Notes: generated by a model not told the origin, from the sequence alone. A stretch of 64,000 nt of DNA from Chersky-840 sp963811775 (GCA_963811775.1 CAWESO010000019.1:62001-126000); one strand, 5' to 3'. Positions 8,437 through 17,262 are shown, counted from the first letter of the stretch. Program-made: numbers and translations.

Positions 8437-9651
8437 GTGGTCCCGTTCGAGGTGCCCAGACGGGTGGTGAAGGAGCTGTCGGCGTACGTCGCGGGGCTCG
8501 ATCCGGACCTGGTCACGAGCGCCCAGGCGGCCGAGCTCTTCGGGCTCTTCGCCGAGCTGAACCGCCTGGCGTCGGCCGGTCAGGTGCTGCTCGGCCCCCG
8601 GGTGGCGCAGTCCGACGCCTGGAAGAACGAAGGCCACCGCACCGCCGCGTCGTGGATGGCCAAGGAGACCGGGACCGGCCTCGGCGAGGCCATCGCCACC
8701 CTCGAGACCGCCGAGCGGCTCCGGTCGCTCCCGAAGACGACCGAGGCGCTGCGCACCGGCACGCTGTCGGGCCCCCAGGTACGCGAGATAGCGGCCGCCG
8801 CCGCGGTCCGTCCCGGGGTCGAAGGCGAGCTGATCCAGGCCGCCGCCACGGGCACCCTCAAGACCTTGAAGGACCTGGGTCGCCGGGCGCGCGCCGCCGC
8901 CGGTTCCGCTCAGGCCGAGAACAGCCGGTACGACGCCATCCGCAAGAGCCGGTTCTTCCGGCATTGGAGCGACCCCGACGGCGCGTTCCGGGGCGAGTTC
9001 AAGCTCACCCCCGACGACGGGGCGAGGATGCTCTGTTCCCTCGAGGGGCGCGCCAACGAGCTCTTCGACGAGGCCCGCAAGGCGCAGAACCACGAGCCGT
9101 CCGTCGCCTACGCCGCCGACGCCCTGGTGGACCTCGTGACCCAGACGGCCGGCGACGGCACGGTGAGGTCGCGCCCGTCGCGCCCGTCCACGGTCATGCA
9201 CGTGCGGGTCGACGCGGGCGCCCTGCGCCGCGGGCACGTGCACGACGGCGAGATGTGCGAGATCCCCGGTGTCGGGCCCGTGCCGGTGTCCACGGCCCGG
9301 GCCCTGCTTCCCGAGGCGTTCGTCAAGGTCATGATCAGCGACGGGGTGGACGTGCTGTCGGTGACGCATGTGGGTCGGGGCATCTCCGCGCACGTGCGCA
9401 GCGCCATCGAGGAGCGAGATCCGACCTGTGTGGTCCCGGGGTGTGACGTCGCCGTCGGCCTCGAGATCGACCATTGGCAGACCGATTTCGGCAAGGGCGG
9501 CCCGACGGCGCTCGCCAACCTGGCCCGTCTGTGTCACCCGCACCACTTCATGAAGACCTACCGGTTCATGAAGACCTACCGGGGTTTCACCCTGGGAGGC
9601 GGCCCGGGGAAATGGGAATGGGGGCCGGCGCCGGGATCCGACACCGGGTGA
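8437..9651 (+). CDS. DUF222 / HNH endonuclease-like protein (13E12-repeat family)
   Basis: This protein of about 404 residues has an N-terminal helical DUF222 region (LNRLASAGQVLLGPRVAQS, then HRTAASWMA). It ends in an HNH-type nuclease motif with CVVPGCD, LEIDHWQ, NLARLCHPHH. DUF222-HNH proteins are multi-copy families in actinobacteria; their role is not established. An exact 18-bp tandem duplication at 9547-9582 repeats FMKTYR immediately after the HNH His-His, a recent-looking slippage event. The start was chosen from the promoter position. Confidence 0.8.
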   Translation: MVPFEVPRRVVKELSAYVAGLDPDLVTSAQAAELFGLFAELNRLASAGQVLLGPRVAQSDAWKNEGHRTAASWMAKETGTGLGEAIATLETAERLRSLPKTTEALRTGTLSGPQVREIAAAAAVRPGVEGELIQAAATGTLKTLKDLGRRARAAAGSAQAENSRYDAIRKSRFFRHWSDPDGAFRGEFKLTPDDGARMLCSLEGRANELFDEARKAQNHEPSVAYAADALVDLVTQTAGDGTVRSRPSRPSTVMHVRVDAGALRRGHVHDGEMCEIPGVGPVPVSTARALLPEAFVKVMISDGVDVLSVTHVGRGISAHVRSAIEERDPTCVVPGCDVAVGLEIDHWQTDFGKGGPTALANLARLCHPHHFMKTYRFMKTYRGFTLGGGPGKWEWGPAPGSDTG

Positions 9652-9708
9652 CGACGGCCGACCGGCGGCGCGGCACGACGCGCGGCATCGCCCCATAGCC
9701 TTGTGCGT

Positions 9709-10545
9709 ATGCGGGTGCGCCAGTCGGTTTCGAATACCGGATCGACCAGTGGGGTGCCCGGCGCACCCCACCGTCGGGACGTCACGTGGCGCCTCCGCCG
9801 GTCCCCGCTGGCACGCTCGGTGCTGGGGTGGGTCGTCAAGACCTGCGTCGTGATGCTGGCGGTCGTCGCCGTCGTGACGGGGCTGTTCGTGTGGGCCTTC
9901 GGCCACCCGGTGCCGTGGAGCATCATCGGCGTCCTCTTCGCCGCCCTTCCCCTGGCCGGCCTGGTCCTCGCCGTGGGTGTCGGGCTCCGGGCCGCGGCGG
10001 CCGCCGGGCCGGGGTGGATCGCCGTGCGGTTCGTCGGCCGGTGGCGCGTGGTCGACCTCGGACAGGTGCGGGCCGTCCGACTCGTCGACGGCGGGGCGTT
10101 CCCGGGCTTCGGGCGCGGCGCGTTCGGGGCCTTCGGATCCTTCGGCGGTCCCGGTGGGCTCGGCGGGTTCGGCTTCGGCGGTCTCGGCCGTCCGGGCTCG
10201 GGCCCCGGCGGCCCGGGCCCCGGCGGCCCGGGTACGCAGGGAGGCGGGGGCGGGTCCCTCGTGTTCGAGGACCTCTACGGCGGGCGGGTCGAGATCGGCG
10301 TCGACGCCCTCGAGGGGCTGGCGGACATGGTGCGCGGCGGCCTCGCCCCCGACGCGGTGATCGACGTCGACGCGGCCCGTGCCCTCGGCCGCGCCTCAGG
10401 GCCCGACGACCCGGGCGCGACCGCCCTCGGCACATCGCCGCACGACGGCGCGACCGGTGGCGACGGTCCCCATGGTGCGTCGTCGCGTGTCGGGCCTTCG
10501 CCCCGGATCGAGCCGCCGGAACAGGAGACGGGCGACCGGCCCTAA
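9709..10545 (+). CDS. Membrane protein with two transmembrane helices and a Gly-rich segment
   Basis: I do not recognise a named family. The 278-residue product has two adjacent hydrophobic segments (VVKTCVVMLAVVAVVTGLFVWAF and IIGVLFAALPLAGLVLAVGVG). A compact segment VRFVGRWRVVDLGQVRAVRLVD follows, like the PH-type YdbT/DUF2550-style membrane proteins. A long Gly/Phe- and Gly/Pro-rich insert (about residues 125-180) interrupts it before SLVFEDLYGGRVEIGVDALEGLADMVRGGL. A TAGCCT box at 9696-9701 lies 7 nt before ATG 9709, which decides the start. It sits 11 nt upstream of ilvD but ilvD has its own box. Confidence 0.6.
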   Translation: MRVRQSVSNTGSTSGVPGAPHRRDVTWRLRRSPLARSVLGWVVKTCVVMLAVVAVVTGLFVWAFGHPVPWSIIGVLFAALPLAGLVLAVGVGLRAAAAAGPGWIAVRFVGRWRVVDLGQVRAVRLVDGGAFPGFGRGAFGAFGSFGGPGGLGGFGFGGLGRPGSGPGGPGPGGPGTQGGGGGSLVFEDLYGGRVEIGVDALEGLADMVRGGLAPDAVIDVDAARALGRASGPDDPGATALGTSPHDGATGGDGPHGASSRVGPSPRIEPPEQETGDRP

Positions 10546-10548
10546 CCT
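10543..10548 (+). promoter_or_regulatory. -10 box of ilvD
   Basis: TAACCT ends 8 nt before the ilvD ATG, the same geometry as the other leaderless starts in this window. No clear -35 is visible. Confidence 0.5.
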
Positions 10549-10556
10549 TGGGCTCC

Positions 10557-12365
10557 ATGCCTCCCGACGATTCCCCCGGAAAGACTGCCGCCGGACAGAC
10601 CGCCGCCGAAAAGACAGCCGCCGAAAAGACCGGAACGACCGGAACGACTGCCCCCGGCGCCGGCGCGCCCTCGAGGCCCCACGGCATGAAGATCCGGAGC
10701 TTCGAGGTCACCGACGGGCCCACGCGCGCCCCGGCCCGGGCCATGCTGCGCGCCGTCGGCATGACCGACGACGACTGGTCCAAGCCCCAGGTGGGCGTGG
10801 CGTCGTCGTGGAACGAGGTCACCCCGTGCAACATGCCGCTCGACCGCCTGGCCAAGCGGTCCAAGGACGGCGTGCGCGACGCCGGCGGGTACCCGATCGA
10901 GTTCGTCACCATCGCCGTGTCCGACGGCATCTCCATGGGCCACGAGGGCATGCGCGCCTCGCTCGTGTCACGCGAGGTCATCGCCGACTCGATCGAGACC
11001 GTCATGCACGCCGAGCGCTTCGACGCGCTCCTCACCTTCGCCGGGTGCGACAAGTCGCTGCCGGGCATGCTCATGGCCGCGGCCCGGATCAACCTCCCCG
11101 CCGTCTTCCTCTACGGCGGGTCGATCCTCCCCGGCAAGATCCCCGGTCGTCCTGACGACCAGGCCCTCGACATCGTGAGCGTGTTCGAGGCCGTGGGCGC
11201 GCACGCCACGGGATCGCTCTCCGACGAGGAGCTCTCGCTCATCGAGCACCACGCCTGCCCGACGGCGGGCTCGTGCGCGGGGATGTTCACCGCCAACACC
11301 ATGGCGTCGGTGGCCGAGGCCATCGGCATGTCGCTCCCCGGTTCGGCCTCTCCCTCCGCTATCGACCCCCGCCGCCAGGACCTCGCCTACGAGTCGGGGC
11401 AGGCCGTCCTCGAGCTGCTGGCGCGCGACATCCGCCCCCGCGACATCATGACCAAGGAGGCCTTCGAGAACGCCATCGCCATCGTCATGGCGCTCGGGGG
11501 CTCGACCAACGCCGTCCTGCACCTGCTGGCCATCGCCAACGAGGCGCGCGTCGAGCTCGCCCTCGACGACTTCAACCGCATCGCGGCGCGCGTCCCCCAC
11601 ATCGCCGACACCAAGCCCCACGGCAAATACCACATGATCGACGTCGACCGTGTGGGCGGCGTGCCCATGGTCATGCGCGAGCTGCTCGACGCCGGGCGCC
11701 TGCACCCCGACTGTCTCACCGTCACCGGGAGGACCGTCGCCGAGAACCTCGCCGCGCTCGACCCGCCCGCGCCCGACGGCGAGGTGGTCCACCCCCTGTC
11801 GGCCCCCATTCACGCCGGGGGCGGCATCGTGGTGCTGCGGGGCTCGATGGCCCCCAACGGGGGAGTGGTCAAGGTGGCGGGCATCGACACCACGCGCTTC
11901 GAGGGCACGGCCCGGGTCTTCGACGGCGAGCAGGGCGCGCTCGAGGCCATCCTGGCCGGGCAGATCGAGCCCGGGACCGTGGTCGTCATCCGCTACGAGG
12001 GGCCCAAGGGCGGCCCCGGCATGCGCGAGATGTTGGCCGTGACCGGCGCCATGAAGGGCGCGGGCCGCGGCGGGGACTGTGCGCTCGTGACCGACGGGCG
12101 GTTCTCGGGAGGCACCCACGGGTTCTGCGTCGGCCACGTCGCGCCCGAGGCGGTCGACGGTGGGCCCATCGCCTTCGCCGCCGACGGCGACCGCATCGTG
12201 ATCGACGTCGCGGCCAAGACCATCGACCTCGTGGTCGACGAGGCCGAGCTCACCCGCCGCCGTTCACAGTGGAAGCTGCCCGAGCCGCGCTACACCACCG
12301 GTGTGCTCGCCAAGTACGCCCGACTCGTCACCGGCGCCGAACGGGGCGCGATCACCGAGCCCTAA
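10557..12365 (+). CDS. ilvD: Dihydroxy-acid dehydratase
   Basis: IlvD dehydrates dihydroxyisovalerate and dihydroxymethylvalerate in valine/leucine and isoleucine synthesis, using an Fe-S cluster. The cluster ligands and active site are seen in VTPCNMPLDRLA, FAGCDKSLPGM and HHACPTAGSCAGMFTANTM, and the C-terminal region has TDGRFSGGTHGFCVGHVAPEA. The 602-residue protein carries a 43-residue N-terminal extension built of TAAEKTAAEKTGTTGTT-like repeats before the family start (MKIRSFEVTDG, ATG 10686). The TAACCT box supports ATG 10557. Unlike ilvB, leuA and leuB, no leader peptide precedes it. Confidence 0.95.
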   Translation: MPPDDSPGKTAAGQTAAEKTAAEKTGTTGTTAPGAGAPSRPHGMKIRSFEVTDGPTRAPARAMLRAVGMTDDDWSKPQVGVASSWNEVTPCNMPLDRLAKRSKDGVRDAGGYPIEFVTIAVSDGISMGHEGMRASLVSREVIADSIETVMHAERFDALLTFAGCDKSLPGMLMAAARINLPAVFLYGGSILPGKIPGRPDDQALDIVSVFEAVGAHATGSLSDEELSLIEHHACPTAGSCAGMFTANTMASVAEAIGMSLPGSASPSAIDPRRQDLAYESGQAVLELLARDIRPRDIMTKEAFENAIAIVMALGGSTNAVLHLLAIANEARVELALDDFNRIAARVPHIADTKPHGKYHMIDVDRVGGVPMVMRELLDAGRLHPDCLTVTGRTVAENLAALDPPAPDGEVVHPLSAPIHAGGGIVVLRGSMAPNGGVVKVAGIDTTRFEGTARVFDGEQGALEAILAGQIEPGTVVVIRYEGPKGGPGMREMLAVTGAMKGAGRGGDCALVTDGRFSGGTHGFCVGHVAPEAVDGGPIAFAADGDRIVIDVAAKTIDLVVDEAELTRRRSQWKLPEPRYTTGVLAKYARLVTGAERGAITEP

Positions 12366-12530
12366 ACGCGATCACCGAGCCCCAAAAGGGTGCGGCTGCC
12401 GGGTCGTGAGATGGGCGCTCCGGGGCGCGGTCACCGGGGCGCGAACACCGGGGCGCGGTCACCGGTGCCGAGGGGCGCGACCACGCCGGACGCCGGACGC
12501 CGGACGCCGAAAGGCGGCACGCCGGGACCT
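12348..12530 (+). repeat. Stop-anchored repeats after ilvD
   Basis: The last 18 bases of ilvD plus the bases after its TAA (12348-12367) are duplicated at 12368-12387 (GCGATCACCGAGCCC then TAAAC or CAAAA). Further on come three copies of GGGGCGCGGTCACC-like units (about 12420-12466) and four of CGGACGCC (about 12487-12510). No gene is seen here. Confidence 0.7.
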
Positions 12531-12536
12531 CGAGGA

Positions 12537-13304
12537 TCAGATGCGCGTGGCGCGCCAGCAGCTCGTCACGTAGGGGAGCACGATCCGGCCCCGGCCCGCC
12601 ACCGCCGGGTGGCTGGTGACGAAGTCGCCGACGCGGGCGAGGACCTCGGAGCGCTCGGCGTCGGGGAGCACCGCCACGTGGCTGCGGGTGGCCACGAGGT
12701 CGATGACGTCGGTGGGGGCGAGCTCTTGCGACCACCGGAAGTCGCGGGCCGCGGCGGCGGTGAACGGCGCCCCGGGCGGCAGGGTGACATCGGCGGCACG
12801 CCGGTGCACGTCGTCGCCCCCGAACACCGACCCGAGCTCGGCCATCCACGCCACGCGCTCGTCGCGCAGGTTCCACAGCAGCCCCAGGGTCCCGCCGGGG
12901 CGCAGGACGCGGGCCACCTCGGCCGTGGCCTTCTCGAGGTCCACCCAGTGCCACATCTGGGCGCCGATCACCACGTCGACGTCGCCGTCGTCGAGGGGAA
13001 GGTCCTCGGCGCTGCCCGCCCGCACATCGGCGCGCGGCACCCTGGTCTCGAGCACGGCCCGCATGTGGGGGTCGGGCTCGACCGCCACGACGTCGAGGCC
13101 CCGCGCCGACAGGTCCCGGGTCAGCGCGCCGGTCCCGGCCCCGAGGTCGAGGACCCGTCGCCGTGCCCCGGGGGCGATGCGCGCCGCCTTGGTCTCCTCG
13201 AGCAGCCACGACACGCCGTCGGGCGGGTAGCCGGGCCGTACCCGGTCGTAGGTCGCGGCCACGGGCCCGAACGACCGGGCGCGACGGGCGGTGAGCTCGT
13301 CCAT
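12537..13304 (-). CDS. Class I SAM-dependent methyltransferase
   Basis: The protein has 255 residues. Motif I is VLDLGAGTGALT (51-62), followed by VVAVEPDPHMRAVL and VVIGAQMWHWVDLEKATAEVARVLRPGG. This order fits the UbiE/Methyltransf_11 group; the substrate is unknown. On the minus strand TAGGGT (13318-13313) lies 8 nt before the ATG, supporting the start. It is convergent with ilvD and divergent from the ilvB leader. Confidence 0.8.
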   Translation of the reverse strand: MDELTARRARSFGPVAATYDRVRPGYPPDGVSWLLEETKAARIAPGARRRVLDLGAGTGALTRDLSARGLDVVAVEPDPHMRAVLETRVPRADVRAGSAEDLPLDDGDVDVVIGAQMWHWVDLEKATAEVARVLRPGGTLGLLWNLRDERVAWMAELGSVFGGDDVHRRAADVTLPPGAPFTAAAARDFRWSQELAPTDVIDLVATRSHVAVLPDAERSEVLARVGDFVTSHPAVAGRGRIVLPYVTSCWRATRI

Positions 13305-13470
13305 GGCGCACAACCCTACGGGGACGTGTCTTCGGTGCCCATTCCGGCCCGCCCTTGCGTCCCGCCCTCCGGTCCCGGCCCCGCCGGGCCCCGACAGGGA
13401 CGCGGCGCCGACCTCGAGGCGCCGGCCCGCACGAGACACGAACCGGGACCCGGCCCGAGCGAGGGAGGGG

Positions 13471-13499
13471 TTGCCGCGCCCGCCGACGCGTGCAACACT
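13471..13499 (+). promoter_or_regulatory. Promoter of the ilvBHC operon
   Basis: TTGCCG (13471-13476) and AACACT (13494-13499) are 17 bp apart. The ATG of the leader peptide lies 10 nt after the -10 box, so the leader peptide would be translated from the very 5' end of the message. Confidence 0.6.
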
Positions 13500-13508
13500 G
13501 TACGGACC

Positions 13509-13559
13509 ATGACCGGAGATGCCTTCACGACCAACCGCCTTCTCGTAGTTCTCCGGTAG
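13509..13559 (+). CDS. ilv operon leader peptide
   Basis: This 16-residue frame reads MTGDAFTTNRLLVVLR and stops at TAG. The LLVVL run is the expected sensor for leucyl/valyl-tRNA supply in a ribosome-mediated attenuator. It is followed at once by a hairpin and an intrinsic terminator, then by ilvB. It is too short for ordinary gene finding; the call rests on content plus context. Confidence 0.8.
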   Translation: MTGDAFTTNRLLVVLR

Positions 13560-13625
13560 CGCACGTCGCCGCGTCAGCGGTTCCGTGCGCCTTGCGACCT
13601 CCCCCACGGGAGGTCGTTTCATTTT
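13559..13625 (+). terminator. ilvB attenuator: pause hairpin and intrinsic terminator
   Basis: A first hairpin pairs GCGCACG (13559-13565) with CGTGCGC (13584-13590), with an inner CCGC/GCGG stem. It begins on the leader stop codon. The terminator pairs CGACCTCCC (13595-13603) with GGGAGGTCG (13608-13616) across CCAC, followed by TTTCATTTT. Stalling on the leader Leu/Val codons would disturb the first hairpin and change terminator formation. The antiterminator pairing itself was not worked out. Confidence 0.8.
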
Positions 13626-13766
13626 CCGGGCACTTCCGAGAACCACCGATGCAGGCACCGTCCCCGACCCGACCGAGCACCAGCGAGGCCCCATCCCCAT
13701 GAGTCCCACCCCGGACCAGACCCGACAGGCCCGACAGGCCCGACCGACAGAACAGACAGGAACGCC

Positions 13767-15596
13767 ATGCGACTGACAGGGGCCCAGGCCCTCATCAAGA
13801 GCCTCGAGATGCAGCACGTGGAGGTCATCTTCGGCCTCCCCGGCGGTGCCATCCTGCCCGTCTACGACCCCATCCTCGACTCGTCGATCCGCCACGTCCT
13901 CGTGCGCCACGAGCAGGGGGCGGGACACATGGCCGAGGGCTACGCGCACGTCACGGGCCGGCCCGGCGTGGCCATGGTCACGAGCGGGCCCGGCGCCACC
14001 AACATCGTCACCCCCCTCGCCGACGCCATGATGGACTCGATCCCCATCGTCGTGATCACGGGCCAGGTGGCCACCACCGCCATCGGGACCGACGCCTTCC
14101 AGGAGTGCCCCATCACCGGGGTGACCATGGACATCACCAAGCACAACTGGCTCGTCACCGATGCCCAGGACCTGCCGAGAGTGGTGGCCGAGGCCTTCCA
14201 CGTCGCCACCACGGGACGGCCCGGGCCCGTCCTCGTCGACGTCCCCAAGGACGTCTCCAACGCCCTCATGGACTGGTACTGGCCCGCCTCGCTCGACGAG
14301 CTCGACCTCCCCGGCTACAAGCCGCAGACCGAGGGCGACCCCGCCCTCATCCGCGACGCGGCCGAGCTCATCCTGGCCGCGCGCCGCCCCGTGATCTACG
14401 CCGGCGGCGGGATCCTGAAGGCCCACGCCGCCGACGCGCTGCGCGAGCTGGCCGAGCGCACCGGCATCCCCGTCGTCACCACGCTCATGGCCCGCGGCGC
14501 CTTCCCCGACCGCCACCCCCTGTGCCTGGGCATGCCGGGCATGCACGGCAACTACACCGCCGTCACCGCCCTGCAGCGCGCCGACCTGCTCATCGCCCTC
14601 GGGAGCCGTTTCGACGACCGCGTCACCGGCAAGATCAGCGCCTTCGCCCCCGACGCCAAGGTGATCCACGTCGACATCGACGCCGCTGAGCTCGGCAAGG
14701 TCCGGCAAGCCGACGTCGCCATCGCCGGGGACTGCCGTGCCGTGACCGTGGAGCTGCTGCGGGCGCTCGAGTCGTTGGGACTGGAGTCCTCCCCGGCCCC
14801 GGACTCCTCGGCGAGGGGGACGGCGCCGGTGGTGGGTGGGGTGCCGGTCCGGGGGACCGGCGTGCCGGCTCCCGGTTCGCCCGCGGCGGCGCGCCCCGAC
14901 CTCGCCCCGTGGATGGCCCAGGTGCGCGCCTGGCAGGAGGAGTTCCCTCTCGCCTATGACCAGGAGGACGGGGGCGCCCTGAAGCCGCAATTCGTGGTGG
15001 AGACGCTGCGCGACGCCACGCCCGACGACACCATCGTCGTGGCCGGCGTGGGCCAGCACCAGATGTGGGCCTCGCAGTACTGGAAGTTCGACAACCCCAA
15101 CACGTGGGTGAACTCCGGCGGGGCGGGCACCATGGGCTTCGCCGTGCCCGCCGCGATCGGGGCCAAGGTGGGCCGGCCCGACAAGATGGTGTGGGCCATC
15201 GACGGCGACGGCTGCTTCCAGATGACGGCCCAGGAGCTCGTGACCGCCTCGGCCGAGCGCATCCCCATCAAGGTGGCCATCCTCAACAACGCCTATCTGG
15301 GCATGGTGCGCCAGTGGCAGGAGCTGTTCTACGAGGAGCGCTACTCCGAGGTCTACCTCTCGCCCGACCTCCCCGACTACGTCAAGTGGGCCGAGGCCAT
15401 GGGCTGTGTCGGGCTCAAGGTGGAGTCGGCCGAGGAGGTGGCCCCCGCCATCGAGAAGGCCAACGGGATCGACGACCGTCCCGTGGTCATCGACTTCCGC
15501 ACCGACGCCTTCGAGAAGGTGTACCCCATGGTCCCCGCCGGTGCCTCCAACGACGACATCATCGTCGGGCCCGCCGCCGGCGAGGGGGGACGGTGA
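13767..15596 (+). CDS. ilvB: Acetolactate synthase, large (catalytic) subunit
   Basis: This TPP- and FAD-dependent enzyme condenses pyruvate with pyruvate or 2-oxobutyrate, the first common step of branched-chain amino acid synthesis. It has the catalytic Glu in LVRHEQGAGHMAEGYA, the FAD-domain segment, and the TPP-binding WAIDGDGCFQMTAQEL followed by ILNN. The 609-residue length is typical. A Ser/Pro/Gly-rich linker (about 335-370) between the middle and C-terminal domains is longer than usual. AGGAA lies 8 nt upstream of the ATG. It overlaps ilvH by GTGA. Confidence 0.95.
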   Translation: MRLTGAQALIKSLEMQHVEVIFGLPGGAILPVYDPILDSSIRHVLVRHEQGAGHMAEGYAHVTGRPGVAMVTSGPGATNIVTPLADAMMDSIPIVVITGQVATTAIGTDAFQECPITGVTMDITKHNWLVTDAQDLPRVVAEAFHVATTGRPGPVLVDVPKDVSNALMDWYWPASLDELDLPGYKPQTEGDPALIRDAAELILAARRPVIYAGGGILKAHAADALRELAERTGIPVVTTLMARGAFPDRHPLCLGMPGMHGNYTAVTALQRADLLIALGSRFDDRVTGKISAFAPDAKVIHVDIDAAELGKVRQADVAIAGDCRAVTVELLRALESLGLESSPAPDSSARGTAPVVGGVPVRGTGVPAPGSPAAARPDLAPWMAQVRAWQEEFPLAYDQEDGGALKPQFVVETLRDATPDDTIVVAGVGQHQMWASQYWKFDNPNTWVNSGGAGTMGFAVPAAIGAKVGRPDKMVWAIDGDGCFQMTAQELVTASAERIPIKVAILNNAYLGMVRQWQELFYEERYSEVYLSPDLPDYVKWAEAMGCVGLKVESAEEVAPAIEKANGIDDRPVVIDFRTDAFEKVYPMVPAGASNDDIIVGPAAGEGGR

Positions 15597-16234
15597 GCGC
15601 GCCGGCCGGTGCCGGCGCCGCCGGGGATGCTCCGTCGGGTGCGGCGGCCGCGGGTGCGGCGGCCGCGGGTGCGGCACCGCGTCACCACATCGTTACGGCG
15701 AAGGTCGAGAACAAGGCCGGCGTGCTCGCCCGCGTCGCCTCGCTGTTCAGCCGGCGGGGGTTCAACATCTTCTCGTTGGCGGTGGCGCCGACCGACGACG
15801 AGCGGTTCAGCCGCATCACGATCGTGGTGGACGTGGAGTCCGCCCCGCTCGAGCAGATCGTGAGGCAGCTCGACAAGCTCATCAACGTGGTGTCGATCAC
15901 CGAGCTCGCCCCCCACGAGGCCGTCGAGCGCGAGCTGCTCCTCGTCACCGTGGACGCCGGGCAGGCCGGGACCGACGGGCGCGGTCAGGTCACGGGCCTC
16001 GTCGACTCCTTCGGGGCCACGACCGTCGACGAGGCCGGAGACCGCGTCACGGTCATGCTGGCCGGCACCCCCAGCCGGATCGACGAATTCGAGAACCTCG
16101 TCAGGCCCTTCGGCATCGCCGAGCTCCAGCGGACGGGCCTGGTGGCCCTGCCTAAGCTGTCGCCCGGTGCCGCCCCCGGGCGCACCGCCCCGCTGCACAG
16201 CGTCACCGGGGCTCTCCAGGGAGAGGCAGGCTGA
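15593..16234 (+). CDS. ilvH: Acetolactate synthase, small (regulatory) subunit
   Basis: The 213-residue ACT-domain subunit binds valine and controls IlvB. The ACT motif is VTAKVENKAGVLARVASLFSRRGFNI, followed by SLAVAPTDDERFSRITIVV. An Ala/Gly-rich N-terminal run of about 28 residues, encoded by a short tandem repeat, precedes it. The GTG start overlaps the ilvB stop. The gene ends one base before the ilvC start codon. Confidence 0.92.
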   Translation: MSAPAGAGAAGDAPSGAAAAGAAAAGAAPRHHIVTAKVENKAGVLARVASLFSRRGFNIFSLAVAPTDDERFSRITIVVDVESAPLEQIVRQLDKLINVVSITELAPHEAVERELLLVTVDAGQAGTDGRGQVTGLVDSFGATTVDEAGDRVTVMLAGTPSRIDEFENLVRPFGIAELQRTGLVALPKLSPGAAPGRTAPLHSVTGALQGEAG

Positions 16235-16235
16235 G

Positions 16236-16768
16236 ATGGCCAAGCTGTACTACGAGTCCGACGCCGACGCGAGCCTGATCCAGGGGCGCAAGGTGGCCGT
16301 GATCGGCTACGGGTCCCAGGGCCACGCCCACGCGCTGAACCTGGCCGAGTCCGGCGTCGACGTGCGCGTCGGGCTGCGCGAGGGGTCGAGGTCCAAGGCC
16401 AAGGCCGAGGAGGCGGGGCTGCGTGTCCTGCCCGTGGCCGAGGCCGCGGCCGAGGCCGACCTGGTCATGATGCTCCTGCCCGACACCGAGCAGGCGTCGG
16501 TGTACGAGTCCGACATCGCCCCGTCGCTGCGCCAGGGCGACGCCCTGTTCTTCGCCCACGGCTTCAACATCCGCTTCGAGCAGATCGTCCCGCCCCCCGG
16601 GGTCGACGTCGCCATGGTGGCGCCCAAGGGACCGGGGCACCTCGTGCGCCGCACGTATACCGAGGGCGGCGGGGTCCCCTCGCTCGTGGCCGTGGCCCAG
16701 GACGCCTCGGGCAAGGCGCACGACCTGGCGCTCTCGTACGCCTACGCGCTGGGCGCGACGCCGCGCCG
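16236..16768 (+). CDS. ilvC: Ketol-acid reductoisomerase, N-terminal part (frameshifted)
   Basis: IlvC reduces and isomerises acetolactate with NADPH. This part holds the Rossmann domain: MAKLYYESDADASLIQGRKVAVIGYGSQGHAHALNL, VGLREGSRSK and VAMVAPKGPGHLVR. After ALSYAYALGAT the frame turns into unrelated Arg-rich sequence and only stops at 17642. One extra base in the GC tract 16756-16768 accounts for it: removing it gives ..ATRAGVLDTTFEEETETDLFGEQ.., the normal continuation. Confidence 0.9.
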
Positions 16769-17262
16769 GCGTCCTCGACACCACGTTCGAGGAGGAGACC
16801 GAGACCGACCTCTTCGGGGAGCAGGTCGTGCTGTGCGGGGGGCTCACGGCCCTGGTGCAGGCGGGGTTCGAGACTCTCGTCGGGGCCGGGTACCAGCCCG
16901 AGTCGGCGTACTTCGAGTGCCTGCACGAGCTCAAGCTGATCGTCGACCTCATGTACGAAGAGGGGATCGCCGGCATGCGCTACTCGATCTCCGACACCGC
17001 CGAGTACGGCGACGTCACGCGCGGGCCGCGCATCATCAACGACACGGTGCGCGCCACCATGCGCCACATCCTCGACGACATCCGGTCCGGGGCCTTCGCC
17101 CGGGAGTGGATCGCCGAGAACCGCTCCGGGCGCAAGCACTTCGAGGAGCTCCGGGCCGCGGGTGCGGCCCACCCCATCGAGAAGGTGGGGGCCGAGCTGC
17201 GCGCCATGATGCCCTTCATCAGCGCGGGCAAGAAGAGCGTCCAGGACGTGTCGGGGGGCTGA
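16769..17262 (+). CDS. ilvC: Ketol-acid reductoisomerase, C-terminal knotted domain, +1 frame
   Basis: This carries the all-helical catalytic domain with EEETETDLFGEQVVLCGG, ESAYFECLHELKLIVDLMYE and RYSISDTAEYGD. These include the acidic Mg2+ ligands of class I KARI. It lacks its own start and is in frame only if the single-base frameshift near 16760 is repaired. With both parts the enzyme has about 341 residues, normal for class I. Confidence 0.88.

Noticed and set aside
12537..15677. A 1046-residue minus-strand protein antisense to ilvB
   Set aside because: Only the part at 12537-13304 (methyltransferase) has sensible composition. The rest mirrors ilvB codon bias and has no family-like motifs.
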